Shown here in pieces: positions 36,009-45,245 of a stretch of 64,000 nt of DNA (position 1 is the first letter of the stretch; each line of letters begins with the position of its first letter). This DNA comes from Roseiarcus sp963741405 (GTDB lineage Bacteria; Pseudomonadota; Alphaproteobacteria; Rhizobiales; Beijerinckiaceae): assembly GCA_963741405.1 (NCBI GenBank), contig CAVUHX010000039.1, positions 558,001 through 622,000 of the forward strand, read 5' to 3'. A program made the translations under genes and the position numbers. The notes beneath the pieces are model-generated. The model was not told the origin of the DNA, did no database searches, and was given only the letters and a program-made list of their open reading frames with translations.

Positions 36009-37196
36009 TCAGCAGGGCAACGCCCGCTTGGCCAGTTCGATCCAGTAGGCGACGCCGTGGGGAAGCGCCGCGTCGTTGAAGTCGTATTTCGGGTTGTGCA
36101 GGCCGGCCGTGTCGCCGTTGCCGACGAAAATATAGGCTCCAGGAACCCGGCGCAGGACGAAAGCGAAATCCTCGGCTCCCATGACCGGCTTCAGATCGTC
36201 GCGAACGCGCTCGGGGCCCGCGACGGCGCGCATGGCGGAAAGCGCAAGCTCGGTCTCCGCCGGATGATTGACGGTCGGGGGGTAGGGCGTGTCGGCCCTG
36301 CGGTCGAGACGGGCCTCTACGCCCAAGGCCGCGGCGGTCGAAGCGCAGATGCGCGCGAGCTCTGCTTCGACGGTCTTCGAGACGGTCTCGGAGAAGGACC
36401 GGATGTTGCATTTCATCTCGACCTTGTCCGGAATCACGTTGAAGGCCTCGCCGCCGTGGATCGCGGTGATCGAAACGACGGCGCTGTCGAGCGGATCGAT
36501 CACGCGCGAGACGATGGTCTGGACCGCCGTCACGATATGGCTTGCGGCGACGATCGGGTCGCGCGCGAAATGCGGAAAGGCCGCGTGACCGCCGACGCCC
36601 TCGACCGTGATGACGAATCCCGCTGTCGCGGCCATGGCCGGTCCGCGCACCACGCCAAACTGCCCGACCGGCACTCCCGGCCAGTTATGGACGGCGTAGG
36701 CGCCCTTGACGGGAAAGCGCTCGAGCATGCCGTCGTCGATCATCGCCTGCGCCCCGGCGCCGCCTTCCTCCGCTGGCTGGAAGCAGAAGATGAGCGTGCC
36801 GTCGAATTCCCGATTTTCAGCGAGCCAGCGCGCCGCGCCGAGCAGCATCGTCGTATGGCCGTCGTGACCGCAGGCGTGCATCCGGCCGGGCGAGACGGAG
36901 GCATATTCGGCGCCGCTCGCCTCCAGGATCGGCAGGGCGTCCATGTCGGCGCGCAGGAGGACGCGCTTGTCCGCCCTCTGCCCCGGGCCCGTCGCGCCGT
37001 GCAGGACGCCGAGGACGCCGGTTTGACCTATGCCCTCGATGACCTCGTCGAAGCCGAAGGCCCTCAGGCGCTCGGCGACGATCCGCGACGTGCGCGGCAG
37101 ATCGTAGGTCAGCTCGGGGTGGCGGTGGAAGTCGCGCCGCCATTCGGTGAGCTCCGGGATCATGGCGGCGATGGAGTTCTTCAGCGGGGCGTTCAT
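36009..37196 (-). CDS. M20 family amidohydrolase (hippurate/N-acyl-amino-acid hydrolase type)
   Basis: The 395-aa protein is an M20D metallo-amidohydrolase. The metal ligands are visible in RMHACGHDGHTTMLLGAA and PAEEGGAGAQAMID, and a late His lies in VMGAEDFAF...GLHNPKYDFND. The dimerisation segment FVITVEGVGGHAAFPHFARDPI separates the two halves of the catalytic domain. The family cleaves N-acyl amino acids such as hippurate, N-acetyl-ornithine or IAA conjugates. The ATG at 37196 (MNAPLKNSIAAM) fits the family start. It is divergent from an ornithine cyclodeaminase homologue, so an amino-acid catabolic role is plausible. Confidence 0.9.
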   Translation of the reverse strand: MNAPLKNSIAAMIPELTEWRRDFHRHPELTYDLPRTSRIVAERLRAFGFDEVIEGIGQTGVLGVLHGATGPGQRADKRVLLRADMDALPILEASGAEYASVSPGRMHACGHDGHTTMLLGAARWLAENREFDGTLIFCFQPAEEGGAGAQAMIDDGMLERFPVKGAYAVHNWPGVPVGQFGVVRGPAMAATAGFVITVEGVGGHAAFPHFARDPIVAASHIVTAVQTIVSRVIDPLDSAVVSITAIHGGEAFNVIPDKVEMKCNIRSFSETVSKTVEAELARICASTAAALGVEARLDRRADTPYPPTVNHPAETELALSAMRAVAGPERVRDDLKPVMGAEDFAFVLRRVPGAYIFVGNGDTAGLHNPKYDFNDAALPHGVAYWIELAKRALPC

Positions 37197-37351
37197 GGCG
37201 GCGCCTCCTGTGCGGGATGGCTGCTGCGACAGCGAAGAACCGACGGTAGAAGGCGGGCGCCGGTTCGGCAAGTCGTGTGGTTGCTGTATATCGTGGAGCA
37301 GGTCTGGGCGGAAAGCCGGGCGGGAAGGCCGCGGCGGCAAAGGAGATATGG

Positions 37352-38428
37352 ATGAGCGCTCCGGCGCCTGGAATTCTGAGCCTCGTTCCGTTCGTCAGCG
37401 TCGAGAATATGCTGCGGATCGTCTGGGCGATCGGCGTCGAGCGGATGATCTCGGAGATTGCCGCCTATATCGAGGAGGATTTTCGCCGCTGGGAGCTGTT
37501 CGACAAGACGCCCAGGATCGCCGCCCATTCGGCCGAAGGGGTGATCGAGCTGATGCCGACCAGCGATGGCGCGACCTACGGCTTCAAATACGTCAACGGC
37601 CATCCGAAGAACGCCGCCGAGGGGCGCCAGACCGTGACGGCCTTCGGCGTGCTGTCGCACGTCGACAGCGGATATCCGATGCTGATCTCTGAGATGACGA
37701 TTCTCACCGCTTTGCGCACCGCGGCGACCTCGGCTTTGGTGGGGAAATATCTCGCGCCCCCGGGCGCACGCACGATGGCGATCATCGGGGCCGGAGCGCA
37801 GTGCGAATTCCAGGCGCTCGCGTTCAAGGCCCTGTGCGGCGTCGCAACGGTTCGGATCTACGACATCGACCCGGCGGCGACGCGCAAGGCGGTCGCCAAT
37901 CTGGCGGGGCAGGGTGTCGAAGCGATCGGCTGCGGCTCGAAGGAGGAAGCCATTCTCGGGGCGGAGATCGTCACCACCTGCACCGCCGACAAGCGCTTCG
38001 CCACCATTCTAACCGACAATATGATCGGCTCGGGGGTGCATATCAACGCGATCGGCGGAGACTGCCCGGGCAAGACGGAGCTCGCCCGCGATATCCTGCT
38101 CAGGTCCGACATTTTCGTCGAATACGCGGCGCAGACGCGGATCGAAGGAGAGATCCAGCAGCTCGACAAGGATCATCCGGTGACCGAGCTCTGGCAGATG
38201 ATCGCGGGGCTCGCGCCGGGTCGGCGTGACGCGCGGCAGATCACCCTGTTCGACGGCGTCGGCTTCGCCATCGAGGACTTTTCCGCCCTGCGCTACATCC
38301 GCGACCAGCTCCCGACGACCGGCCACTACGTCAATCTCGACCTGCTCGCCGATCCCGACGACCCGCGCGACCTGTTCGGGATGGTGTTGCGCGCCGGCCC
38401 CAGCACCCCAGGCCTGAAGGGCGGCTGA
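37352..38428 (+). CDS. ornithine cyclodeaminase family protein
   Basis: The 358-aa protein belongs to the ornithine cyclodeaminase/mu-crystallin family, which converts ornithine to proline with bound NAD+ or acts as a related imine reductase or dehydrogenase. Visible are the N-terminal substrate region (LMPTSDGATYGFKYVNGHPKN), the nucleotide-binding AIIGAGAQCEFQALAF with the acidic YDIDPAA at the end of the second strand, and HINAIGGDCPGKTEL. The ATG at 37352 follows an AAAGGAG ribosome-binding site. Substrate specificity within the family cannot be fixed. Its 155-bp divergent promoter region is shared with the M20 amidohydrolase. Confidence 0.9.
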   Translation: MSAPAPGILSLVPFVSVENMLRIVWAIGVERMISEIAAYIEEDFRRWELFDKTPRIAAHSAEGVIELMPTSDGATYGFKYVNGHPKNAAEGRQTVTAFGVLSHVDSGYPMLISEMTILTALRTAATSALVGKYLAPPGARTMAIIGAGAQCEFQALAFKALCGVATVRIYDIDPAATRKAVANLAGQGVEAIGCGSKEEAILGAEIVTTCTADKRFATILTDNMIGSGVHINAIGGDCPGKTELARDILLRSDIFVEYAAQTRIEGEIQQLDKDHPVTELWQMIAGLAPGRRDARQITLFDGVGFAIEDFSALRYIRDQLPTTGHYVNLDLLADPDDPRDLFGMVLRAGPSTPGLKGG

Positions 38429-38437
38429 CGCGCCCCG

Positions 38438-38665
38438 TCAGGCAGGAGAGGCGAGACCGGGATAGCGGCGTGCAGCCGCCGCGCCGATCAGGATGATCGT
38501 TTCGCCGGAATGCTCGCGCACCCGGATGCGCGAACCGGGCAAATTCAGCGTCTTCGCCATGTCGATGATCTTCGGCCAGGCCGCCCTCGGGCTATCGAGG
38601 GCGACCGACGTCTCGGCGGCGATGATGTCATCGCCCTGAAGCACTTCGAAATCGAAATACGGCAC
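38438..38665 (-). CDS. DUF6894-like small protein
   Basis: A 75-aa cytosolic protein with the pattern MPYFDFEVLQGDD...ETSVALDSPRAAWPKIIDMAKTL resembles the DUF6894 family, which is widespread and multi-copy in Rhizobiales and has no known function. It ends 9 bp from the convergent ornithine cyclodeaminase gene. The identification rests on the N-terminal FDFEVxxGDD pattern and length only. Confidence 0.55.
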   Translation of the reverse strand: MPYFDFEVLQGDDIIAAETSVALDSPRAAWPKIIDMAKTLNLPGSRIRVREHSGETIILIGAAAARRYPGLASPA

Positions 38666-39124
38666 CGGACGCCTCCCCCTTGCGGCGAACCCTCCAGCCT
38701 CGCGCCTCGCCCACTAATGGGGGCGAGCAATCTTCTTAATACGAAAGTCTATAGCGCACTCTGCCGGCAGCTAGCAAGCGTTTACTCGACTGCCAGATGA
38801 CGCCGCGCGTGCAGCCGAAGCGGCTTTTGAAGAACAGGGGCCGACGCGGCCCCCGAAATCGTCGCGGCGGCCGGCGACCCCACGAGCGCCGAACGCCCCA
38901 TCGCCAACCGCCGCGACGCCCGCCGCCCGCGCGTCGCCCTCGCAACTCCGCAACCGGCCCGCCCTTCGAGGCAAGTTCCGATCCGCCGACAGCGTCGCGC
39001 CATTGTGCTGGTCGCCTTATCCGCTCGGCCGGGCCGAAAACCCGAAGCGCGAAAGCCCCTTAAACCGGAACGAAACGCTGGTTCTTGATCTGAATCAATG
39101 CGCGGCAAGAACATTCCGCCGGAC
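38666..39124. other. intergenic region, no gene recognised
   Basis: About 460 bp between two leftward genes. The first 100 bp are relatively AT-rich (around 38730-38760), suitable for the promoter of the DUF6894 gene. The rest is GC-rich and has only Arg/Pro-rich spurious frames. No repeat or terminator was found. Confidence 0.4.
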
Positions 39125-39577
39125 TCAGCGGCCCGGACGGAACAGGCGACGCAGCTCGATCGCCGGGCAGCGGTTCATGACGACCGAGACGCCCCTGGCG
39201 CGGGCGCGAGCCGCCGCCTCTTCGTTGATCACGCCAAGCTGCATCCAGATCACCCGTGGCAGGGGGTCCAGTCGCAGGCTGTCGTCGACGACGTCGCCGG
39301 CGGCTGCCGACCTGCGGAACACGTCGACCATGTCGATCGGCGCGGGGACATCGGCCAGCCGGGCGCTGACCGGACGGCTGCGGATCAGCGCGCCGGAATG
39401 GCCGGGGTTGACCGGGAAGGTCTCGTAACCCCGTTCGATCAGGACGCCCAGGACCTCGTTGGAGGGTCGGGCCGGATTGGGCGACGCGCCGACGACGGCG
39501 ATCGTGCGCACGCTGGCAAGGATGTCGCGGATAGCCGCGTCGCTCAACCCGTCACGCGGGGCCACAGGAAGCTCCAT
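39125..39577 (-). CDS. CoA-binding domain protein (YccU type)
   Basis: The 150-aa protein is a stand-alone CoA-binding Rossmann domain like YccU and the N-terminal part of succinyl-CoA synthetase alpha. It has TIAVVGASPNPARPSNEVLGVLIERGYETFPVNPGH with the glycine-rich turn, then PAPIDMVDVFRRS and VIWMQLGVINEEAAARARARGVSVVMNRCPAIE. The family is widespread and its physiological role is unresolved. It overlaps the end of the enoyl-CoA hydratase gene by 26 bp, so the two are co-transcribed and both handle CoA compounds. Confidence 0.9.
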   Translation of the reverse strand: MELPVAPRDGLSDAAIRDILASVRTIAVVGASPNPARPSNEVLGVLIERGYETFPVNPGHSGALIRSRPVSARLADVPAPIDMVDVFRRSAAAGDVVDDSLRLDPLPRVIWMQLGVINEEAAARARARGVSVVMNRCPAIELRRLFRPGR

Positions 39578-40382
39578 AGTTCGGCCGACGCTTTTCGAGA
39601 AAGGCCGCCATGCCTTCGACGCAGTCCGGCTCGGCGAGATTGTCGACCATCGCCTTGGCGGCGAGCGCGTAAGCCACGTCGAGCGGCTGCCCGATCTGTT
39701 CGTAAAAGGCGCGCTTGCCGATGGCGAGCGAGGATGCCGAATGCTCGGCGATGGATCGCGCCAAAGCCTGCGCCTCTTGAAGCGCCTGACCTTGCGGGAC
39801 GACCCTGTTGACGAGGCCGAAACGCTCGGCGTCCGCGGCGCTGAAGAGCTTTCCAGTCATCGCCATTTCCAGCGCGTGCTTGCGCGACACGACGCGCCCC
39901 ACGGCCACGAGCGGCGTCGAACAGAAGAGGCCGGCGTTGATGCCGGAGAGCGCGAATTGCGACCTTTCGCTCGCGACCGAAAGATCGCAGGCGGCGACGA
40001 GCTGGCAGCCGGCCGCGGTCGCAATGCCCTCGATCGCCGCGATGACCGGTTTCGGCAGCGCGACGATCGCCTGCATCAGGATGGAGCAGCGCTCGAACAG
40101 CAGCTCGTAATACGAGCGCCCACTATCGGCGTCGTTTCGGTGCGCCTGCATTTCCTTGAGATTGTGCCCGGCGCTGAGCGCGGGGCCGTCGCCAGCGAGA
40201 ACGACGACCCGGGCGCGTTCGTCCTTGGCGAGGTCGGCCAGGACGACGATCAGCGCATCGATCATCTGCAGTCCCAGAGCGTTGCGATTCTGCGGCTGGG
40301 TCAGGGTCAGCGTGACGACGCCACCGTCGTCGTCGCGGCGGAGGATTTGCGGCGACGGGGTGGGGGAGGGCGCGGCGGTCAT
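39552..40382 (-). CDS. enoyl-CoA hydratase/isomerase family protein
   Basis: The 276-aa crotonase-fold protein has the oxyanion-hole segments LSAGHNLKEM and GIATAAGCQLVAACDLSVA and the trimerisation region KHALEMAMTGKLFSAADAERFGLVNRVV. It resembles the ECHDC3-like subgroup, in which one of the two catalytic glutamates is often absent, so the reaction (hydration, isomerisation or hydrolysis) is uncertain. The ATG at 40382 is chosen because homology starts there; the frame stays open 155 codons upstream without similarity. The CoA-binding gene overlaps its end. Confidence 0.9.
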   Translation of the reverse strand: MTAAPSPTPSPQILRRDDDGGVVTLTLTQPQNRNALGLQMIDALIVVLADLAKDERARVVVLAGDGPALSAGHNLKEMQAHRNDADSGRSYYELLFERCSILMQAIVALPKPVIAAIEGIATAAGCQLVAACDLSVASERSQFALSGINAGLFCSTPLVAVGRVVSRKHALEMAMTGKLFSAADAERFGLVNRVVPQGQALQEAQALARSIAEHSASSLAIGKRAFYEQIGQPLDVAYALAAKAMVDNLAEPDCVEGMAAFLEKRRPNYGASCGPA

Positions 40383-40655
40383 GGCTCGGTCCTGAAGCTG
40401 GGAGAGCGCGAAGCCTAACTGCGCGCGCGGCCGCAGTAAATGGATCGGCGCTCCGACTCGTCTTCGAGGAAGCCGATCAAGCGATTGTGAATTTGCCGAC
40501 GCGATGGCGCCGACATTGCCGGCGACTTGATTGCGGGAGGCGCCCACGAGCGTCAAAGAAAGAGCCACAAATCCGCCGCAGCCGTTGCGTGACACTCCGA
40601 CGCGGACGCCACAAAGGGCGCCGCACTCCCTACGCGGACCCGAAGGAATGCTGCT

Positions 40656-40874
40656 ATGACAAACAGGCAATATGCCGTCCATACGGTCCGGGACGAGCCG
40701 GTGAGGCTCCGGGATCAGCTGGACCACATCGCTGCGGAGGGAGGCAGAGTCGTCAGCGTGATCTGGCAACCGGCCCGGCAGGTGGCGCTTGAGCCCGGGC
40801 TGCCGCCATATGAGGTCGCGTCGGGCTACGTCATTGTTTCCGAGCATGAGGCGCCTGAGGCGCCGGGCCGCTAG
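40656..40874 (+). CDS. small DUF4177-like hypothetical protein
   Basis: This 72-aa protein (YAVHTVRDEPVRLRDQLDHIAAEGGRVVSVIWQPA...VASGYVIVSE) has the beta-alpha-beta layout and length of DUF4177-like proteins, in which a helix ends in an AEGW.VV-type turn. A weak AAGGA site lies about ten bases before the ATG. The function is unknown. It stands alone between the enoyl-CoA hydratase and the rhodanese gene, and the coding call rests on the ribosome-binding site and protein-like composition. Confidence 0.5.
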   Translation: MTNRQYAVHTVRDEPVRLRDQLDHIAAEGGRVVSVIWQPARQVALEPGLPPYEVASGYVIVSEHEAPEAPGR

Positions 40875-41023
40875 AACAGGACGGTTTCAGAGCGCATGGC
40901 GTCTGGCCACGAGGGCCGTTTCGCAGTCCGGCGCTCTCGAAACCCATGGCGCCCGATCCTATATCGGCGGCCCTCACGCTGCGATGCAGTTCGCGGAAGC
41001 GCCCCTGGACCGATGGAGCTACG

Positions 41024-41356
41024 ATGTCCCAGAACTTCATTTCCCCTGCGCCTGACCCTGCCGACCTCGATCTCGAGACGTTCGCGAAAGCGGTCGACGC
41101 GGGCGAGGTGACGGTTGTGGACGTTCGCGAACCGCATGAGTTCGCCGCGGGCCACATTCCCGGTTCGGTCAACCTGCCGATGTCGCGCTTCGATCCGAAA
41201 GACCTTCCGAACGGCAAAACGGTCGTCCTCGTCTGCCAGGTTGGAGTGCGATCTCGAAACGCGCTCATCCGGACGCGCGCGGCCGGACGCAACGTCAGGC
41301 ACTACGCCGGCGGCCTGTCCCAATGGCGCATGTATGGCGGCGACGTCGAGGTCTGA
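41024..41356 (+). CDS. rhodanese-like sulfurtransferase
   Basis: A single-domain rhodanese of 110 aa. TVVDVREPHEFAAGHIPGSVNLP is the family signature, and the active-site Cys71 sits in VLVCQVGVRS, the CxxGxRS loop that carries the persulfide. YAGGLSQWRMYG closes the domain. Single-domain rhodaneses move sulfane sulfur in the cytoplasm; the acceptor is unknown. The ATG at 41024 begins the fold and the longer upstream frame is not conserved. Confidence 0.9.
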   Translation: MSQNFISPAPDPADLDLETFAKAVDAGEVTVVDVREPHEFAAGHIPGSVNLPMSRFDPKDLPNGKTVVLVCQVGVRSRNALIRTRAAGRNVRHYAGGLSQWRMYGGDVEV

Positions 41357-41406
41357 GGGCTCCTCGCGCCGGTGCGCTCGCAGCGGCGGAGCTGATTGTC
41401 CTGAAA

Positions 41407-42135
41407 TCATCCCGCTCCAGGCGATGCCTCTCCGGCGCCGAGATCGCTTTCGACTTTCGGGCGGCGCGTTCGGTCCGCCGACATTGCCTCGCCGGTAACC
41501 ACATAGACGACCGTCTCGGCGATGTTCGTCGCATGGTCGCCGATCCGCTCGATGTTTTTCGAGCAGAACAGAAGATGGGTATAGAGGGAGATATGGCGCG
41601 GGTCTTCCATCATGTGGGTTAGAAGCTGGCGGGAAAAACCCTCTTCGATAGCGTCGAGGTCATCGTCGCGCTCCCAGACCTCCCGGGCCCGCTCGGCGTC
41701 GCGTTGAGCGTAGGCGTCGAGCGCATCCTTCAACAGCGCCGCGGCGGCCTTGGTCAGGCGCTTGAGCCCGCGGATGGCGCCCGGGAATCGCAACTCGTCG
41801 CCGGTCTCGACCGTCCGCTCGGCGATACTCCTGGCCAGGTCGCCAACCCGGTCGAGATCGCCGGCGACTCGCATCACGCCGATCAACTCCCTGAGATCGA
41901 TCGCCACCGGCTGATGCCGCGCGATCGTTTTCACGGCGAGTTCCTCGATCTCGCGCTGAAGGAGGTTCAGATGAACGTCGGTCGCGACGACGTGATAAGC
42001 CAGAACGGTATCTGCTGTGGCCAGTCCGTCCATGGCGTCGCATACCATTTTTTCCGCGACGCCGCGCATCCCGGCAATGCGCTCCGCGAGGGCGTCGAGA
42101 TCCCTGTCGTAGGCTTTGACCGTATGACCTACCAC
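41407..42135 (-). CDS. phoU: phosphate signalling protein PhoU
   Basis: PhoU links the Pst phosphate transporter to the PhoR kinase and restrains phosphate uptake. The protein (242 aa from the GTG at 42135) shows two three-helix PhoU bundles: HTVKAYDRDLDALAERIAGMRGVAEKMVCDAMDGL and REIEELAVKTIARHQPVAIDLRELIGVMRVAGDLDRVGDLARSIAERT in the first, and LFCSKNIERIGDHATNIAETVVYVVTGE in the second, each with the E/D-x-x-R-x-x-D metal-site motif. The frame runs on upstream into an unrelated transporter fragment; the GTG preceded by GGGGAAAA is the likely start. No pst genes are adjacent, unlike the usual pstSCAB-phoU order. Confidence 0.9.
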   Translation of the reverse strand: MVGHTVKAYDRDLDALAERIAGMRGVAEKMVCDAMDGLATADTVLAYHVVATDVHLNLLQREIEELAVKTIARHQPVAIDLRELIGVMRVAGDLDRVGDLARSIAERTVETGDELRFPGAIRGLKRLTKAAAALLKDALDAYAQRDAERAREVWERDDDLDAIEEGFSRQLLTHMMEDPRHISLYTHLLFCSKNIERIGDHATNIAETVVYVVTGEAMSADRTRRPKVESDLGAGEASPGAG

Positions 42136-42351
42136 CGCTTTTCCCCTATGCCCGTCGAACAGGACACGTGACGCCGTGCGCGCATGTCGAGCGGCGGCGC
42201 GGAAACGGCGGCGCGTCGCCAGACATTTCCGGTTTCTATCATGATCCTTGGGGCTTGCCGGAATTTTCTTGGGGAGCGGCCCTCCCGAGCGGTCCGGTCC
42301 GGAGACTATCCCATGCGATCGCCGCCGGCAGCACCGTCCGCGGTCCATAGG

Positions 42352-42555
42352 TCGCCCGCAGGACAGGAATTGCCACGCCAGCGAGCGCGCGGGCTCTTGC
42401 GCGATCGTGACGACCAGCAGCGCTGGCATCGCGACGTTGTAGGCGAAATGGATCAACCCATCTGATAAGTCGCGCGATACATAGCCTACAAAACCGGCGG
42501 CCCAGCCGGTGACGATCACCGCGAACACCGGCAAGATGAGACCTGCGACTTCCAT
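42352..42555 (-). pseudogene. AEC-family (auxin efflux carrier) transporter, N-terminal stub
   Basis: About 65 residues match the start of AEC permeases: EVAGLILPVFAVIVTGWAAGFVGYVSRDLSDGLIHFAYNVAMPALLVVTIAQEPARSLAWQF covers the first two helices. After about 42360 no frame continues the family, which normally has about 310 residues and ten helices. The remaining frame runs without similarity into phoU, so the two are accidentally joined. It is a deletion remnant. Confidence 0.65.
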
Positions 42556-42932
42556 TCCTGTCTCTGTAAGTCGAACGTGCCAGCTTCGGACATGGACTCG
42601 GACCATGTCCATCGAGAAAGCGACTTGCGCAGGTTGGTCGATCGCGAGACCCGGACGCTGGGCGTTCCCCGACGCTCCCAGCAGCCCGTCCCCAGCTTGC
42701 TCTCGGGAGAAGACCGAAGCCAGGCCTGTTCCCGATGACGAGCCTCGCCGGTCGTGCGCTGCTCAAAGGCGATCCAGATCGGAGGCAAACGTCCAACAGA
42801 ATTCGACCGCGCGCCGTGACGCGCTCACGAATACCCTCTCAGCCAGACTCCAAGCGGCATGTCGAGGCTGCCGGTTAACCTCTCGGTGACCTTCGTCGCC
42901 ATACCGTGCCCTTCCGGAAAGAAGGAGCAGAC
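42556..42932. other. intergenic region between AEC stub and gapR-like gene
   Basis: About 375 bp separate the leftward phoU side from the rightward DUF2312 gene. A GAAGGAG ribosome-binding site ends the region. I see no further ORF, repeat or hairpin of note. Confidence 0.4.
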
Positions 42933-43199
42933 ATGATGGACACGGCGATCCCGGGCGAACGGATTCGTTCTTTTATCGAACGTATCGAGCACATCGACGA
43001 AGAGATCAAGGCGTTGAACGAGGGCAAGAAGGAAGTCCTCGCAGAGGCCAAGGGAGAGGGCTTCGATGTGAAAGTCCTCAGGGAGATCTTGCGGCTGCGC
43101 AAGCAGGACAAGGACGAGCGCGATGAACAGGAGACCCTGCTGGACCTCTATCTGAAGGCCATGGAGAGCGCCGGGACACTGGAAGCGAAAGCCGCATAA
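42933..43199 (+). CDS. gapR: GapR-like DUF2312 nucleoid protein
   Basis: The 88-aa protein matches DUF2312 (UPF0335): RIRSFIERIEHIDEEIKALNEGKKEVLAEAKGEGFDVKVLREILRLRKQDKDERDEQETLLDLYLKAM. In Caulobacter the family member GapR clamps overtwisted AT-rich DNA ahead of replication and transcription forks. The protein is essentially all helical with a long coiled coil, as expected. The start at 42933 follows GAAGGAG; a second ATG comes immediately after. Alphaproteobacteria often encode several paralogues, so the exact role of this copy is uncertain. Confidence 0.85.
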   Translation: MMDTAIPGERIRSFIERIEHIDEEIKALNEGKKEVLAEAKGEGFDVKVLREILRLRKQDKDERDEQETLLDLYLKAMESAGTLEAKAA

Positions 43200-43391
43200 G
43201 CCGATCGAGCGACAAAGGAGGAGGATGGCGGCGGAGCCCGCCTCCTCCCTCAGCGCATCCGCGGGCTCCTGGCATAGCGCGCCTTTGCTCGGTCCGCGAC
43301 TGAGCCTCGACCTTTCCCGCTTTCCCCTCCGCCCGTTTTCCGCTAGGCAGCGCGCTTCTCGCTCCATCTTTGGAACAGGCGGACGTTTTCC

Positions 43392-45183
43392 ATGCATCGC
43401 TATCGCACGCACACCTGCGGCGCCCTCGGCATCCGTGAGGATGGCGAGACGGTCCGCCTGTCGGGCTGGTGCCACCGCATCCGCGACCACGGCGGCGTGC
43501 TGTTCATCGACCTTCGCGACCATTACGGGATCACCCAATGCGTGGTCGACCCCGACTCGCCGGCCTTCCGCGAGGCCGAGAAGCTGCGTTCGGAATTCGT
43601 CGTCAAGATCGACGGCAACGTCCGCAAGCGCCCGGCCGGCACCGAGAACCCGGACATGCCGACCGGCCTCGTCGAGGTCTATGTGCGCGCAATCGAGGTT
43701 CTCGGCCCTGCCGGCGACCTGCCGATGCCGGTGTTCGGCGACCAGCCTTACCCCGAGGATACCCGGCTCAGATACCGATTCCTCGACCTTCGCCGCGAGA
43801 AGCTGCACAAGAACATCATGCTGCGCGGGCAAATCATTGATTTTCTTCGGGCGCGGATGAAGGCGCAGGGGTTCTTCGAGTTCCAGACGCCGATCCTCAC
43901 CGCATCGAGCCCGGAGGGCGCGCGCGACTTTCTGGTGCCGGCGCGCCTGCATCCGGGAAAATTCTACGCCCTGCCGCAGGCGCCGCAGCAGTTCAAGCAG
44001 CTGATCATGGTGGCGGGCTTCGACCGCTATTTCCAGATCGCGCCCTGTTTCCGCGACGAGGACGCGCGCGCCGACCGTTCCCCGGGCGAGTTCTACCAGC
44101 TCGACATCGAGATGAGCTTCGTCGCCCAGGAGGACGTGTTCGCGGCGGTCGAGCCGGTCCTGCGCGGCGTGTTCGAGGAATTCGGCGGCGGCAGGCCGGT
44201 GACGAAAACCTTCCCGATGATCCCCTACGCCCAGGCGATGCTCGAGTTCGGCGTCGACAAGCCGGACCTGCGCAATCCGATCCGGATTTCCGACGTGACG
44301 GAGGTGTTCGAACGGGACGACGCGACGTTCAACGCCTTCAAGCAGGTCATCAGGGCGGGCGGCGTGGTGCGGGCGATCCCCGCGCCAGGCGCGGCGAAGA
44401 GCCCGCGCTCGTTCTTCGACAAGCTGAACGACTGGGCGCAAGGGCGAGGGCGCGCCGGGCCTCGGCTACATCATCTTCGAAGGGGAGGGCGAGGCGCTGG
44501 CGGGCAGGGGGCCGATCGCCAAGTTCCTGCCGTCCGAGGCGCAGAAGGCGCTGGTCGCCAAGGCGAAGCTTTCGGCGGGCGATGCGGTGTTCTTCGCCTG
44601 CGACAAGGCCGACAGGGCGGCCAAGCTCGCCGGCGCGGCGCGCGTGCGCATCGGCAATGACCTCGGCGTGTCGAAGAACGACGTGTTCGAGCTCTGCTGG
44701 ATCGTCGACTTCCCGATGTACGAGTGGAACGAGGAGGAGAAGAAGATCGACTTCTCCCACAATCCGTTCTCGATGCCCCAGGGCGGCCTCGAGGCGCTGG
44801 AGACCAAGGATCCGCTCGAGATCAAGGCGTTCCAGTACGACATCGTATGCAACGGCGTCGAACTGTCGTCGGGGGCGATCCGCAACCATCGGCCCGACAT
44901 CATGGTGAAGGCCTTCGAGATCGCCGGCTACGGCGAGGACGTGCTTTTGGAAAAGTTCGGCGGAATGTACCGCGCCTTCCAGTGCGGCGCCCCGCCGCAC
45001 GGCGGCATCGCGCCGGGCGTCGACCGGATCGTCATGCTGCTGGCGGGCGAGGAGAACCTGCGCGAGGTGGTGCTGTTCCCGATGAACCAGCGCGCCGAGG
45101 ACCTGATGATGGGCGCCCCGGCGCAGGTGACGGCGCGGCAGTTGCGCGATCTCAGCATCCGCCTCGCTATTCCGGAGAAGTGA
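43392..45183 (+). CDS. aspS: aspartyl-tRNA synthetase, one-base frameshift
   Basis: AspS charges tRNA-Asp (in alphaproteobacteria usually also tRNA-Asn, as a non-discriminating enzyme). The anticodon-binding OB fold (GWCHRIRDHGGVLFIDLRDHYGITQCVV), class II motif 2 (FRDEDARADRSPGEFYQLDIEMSF) and motif 3 (GGIAPGVDRIVMLLAGEENLREVVLFP) are all present. The coding sense shifts by +1 within the GGG at 44442-44444. Removing one G restores GEGAPGLGYIIFEGEG and the rest of the bacterial insertion domain. The full length would be about 596 aa, normal for the family. As the gene is essential, a sequencing insertion is the simplest explanation. Confidence 0.92.
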
Positions 45184-45245
45184 GGGGCGAGCGACACGAG
45201 GTCGCTCGGCGCGTCGCACAGGCACCCAGACCGGGACGAAATGCT

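Noticed and set aside
39552..40847. 155-residue N-terminal extension of the enoyl-CoA hydratase
   Set aside because: The crotonase fold starts at the internal ATG (40382), and the upstream residues resemble nothing and look like intergenic DNA.
41407..42612. AEC-PhoU fusion protein
   Set aside because: Residues between the transporter stub and PhoU have no similarity, the AEC part is truncated after two helices, and a GTG with a ribosome-binding site precedes PhoU proper.
44436..44450. Programmed ribosomal frameshifting in aspS
   Set aside because: There is no slippery heptamer or stimulatory structure typical of programmed sites, and AspS is not known to use it.
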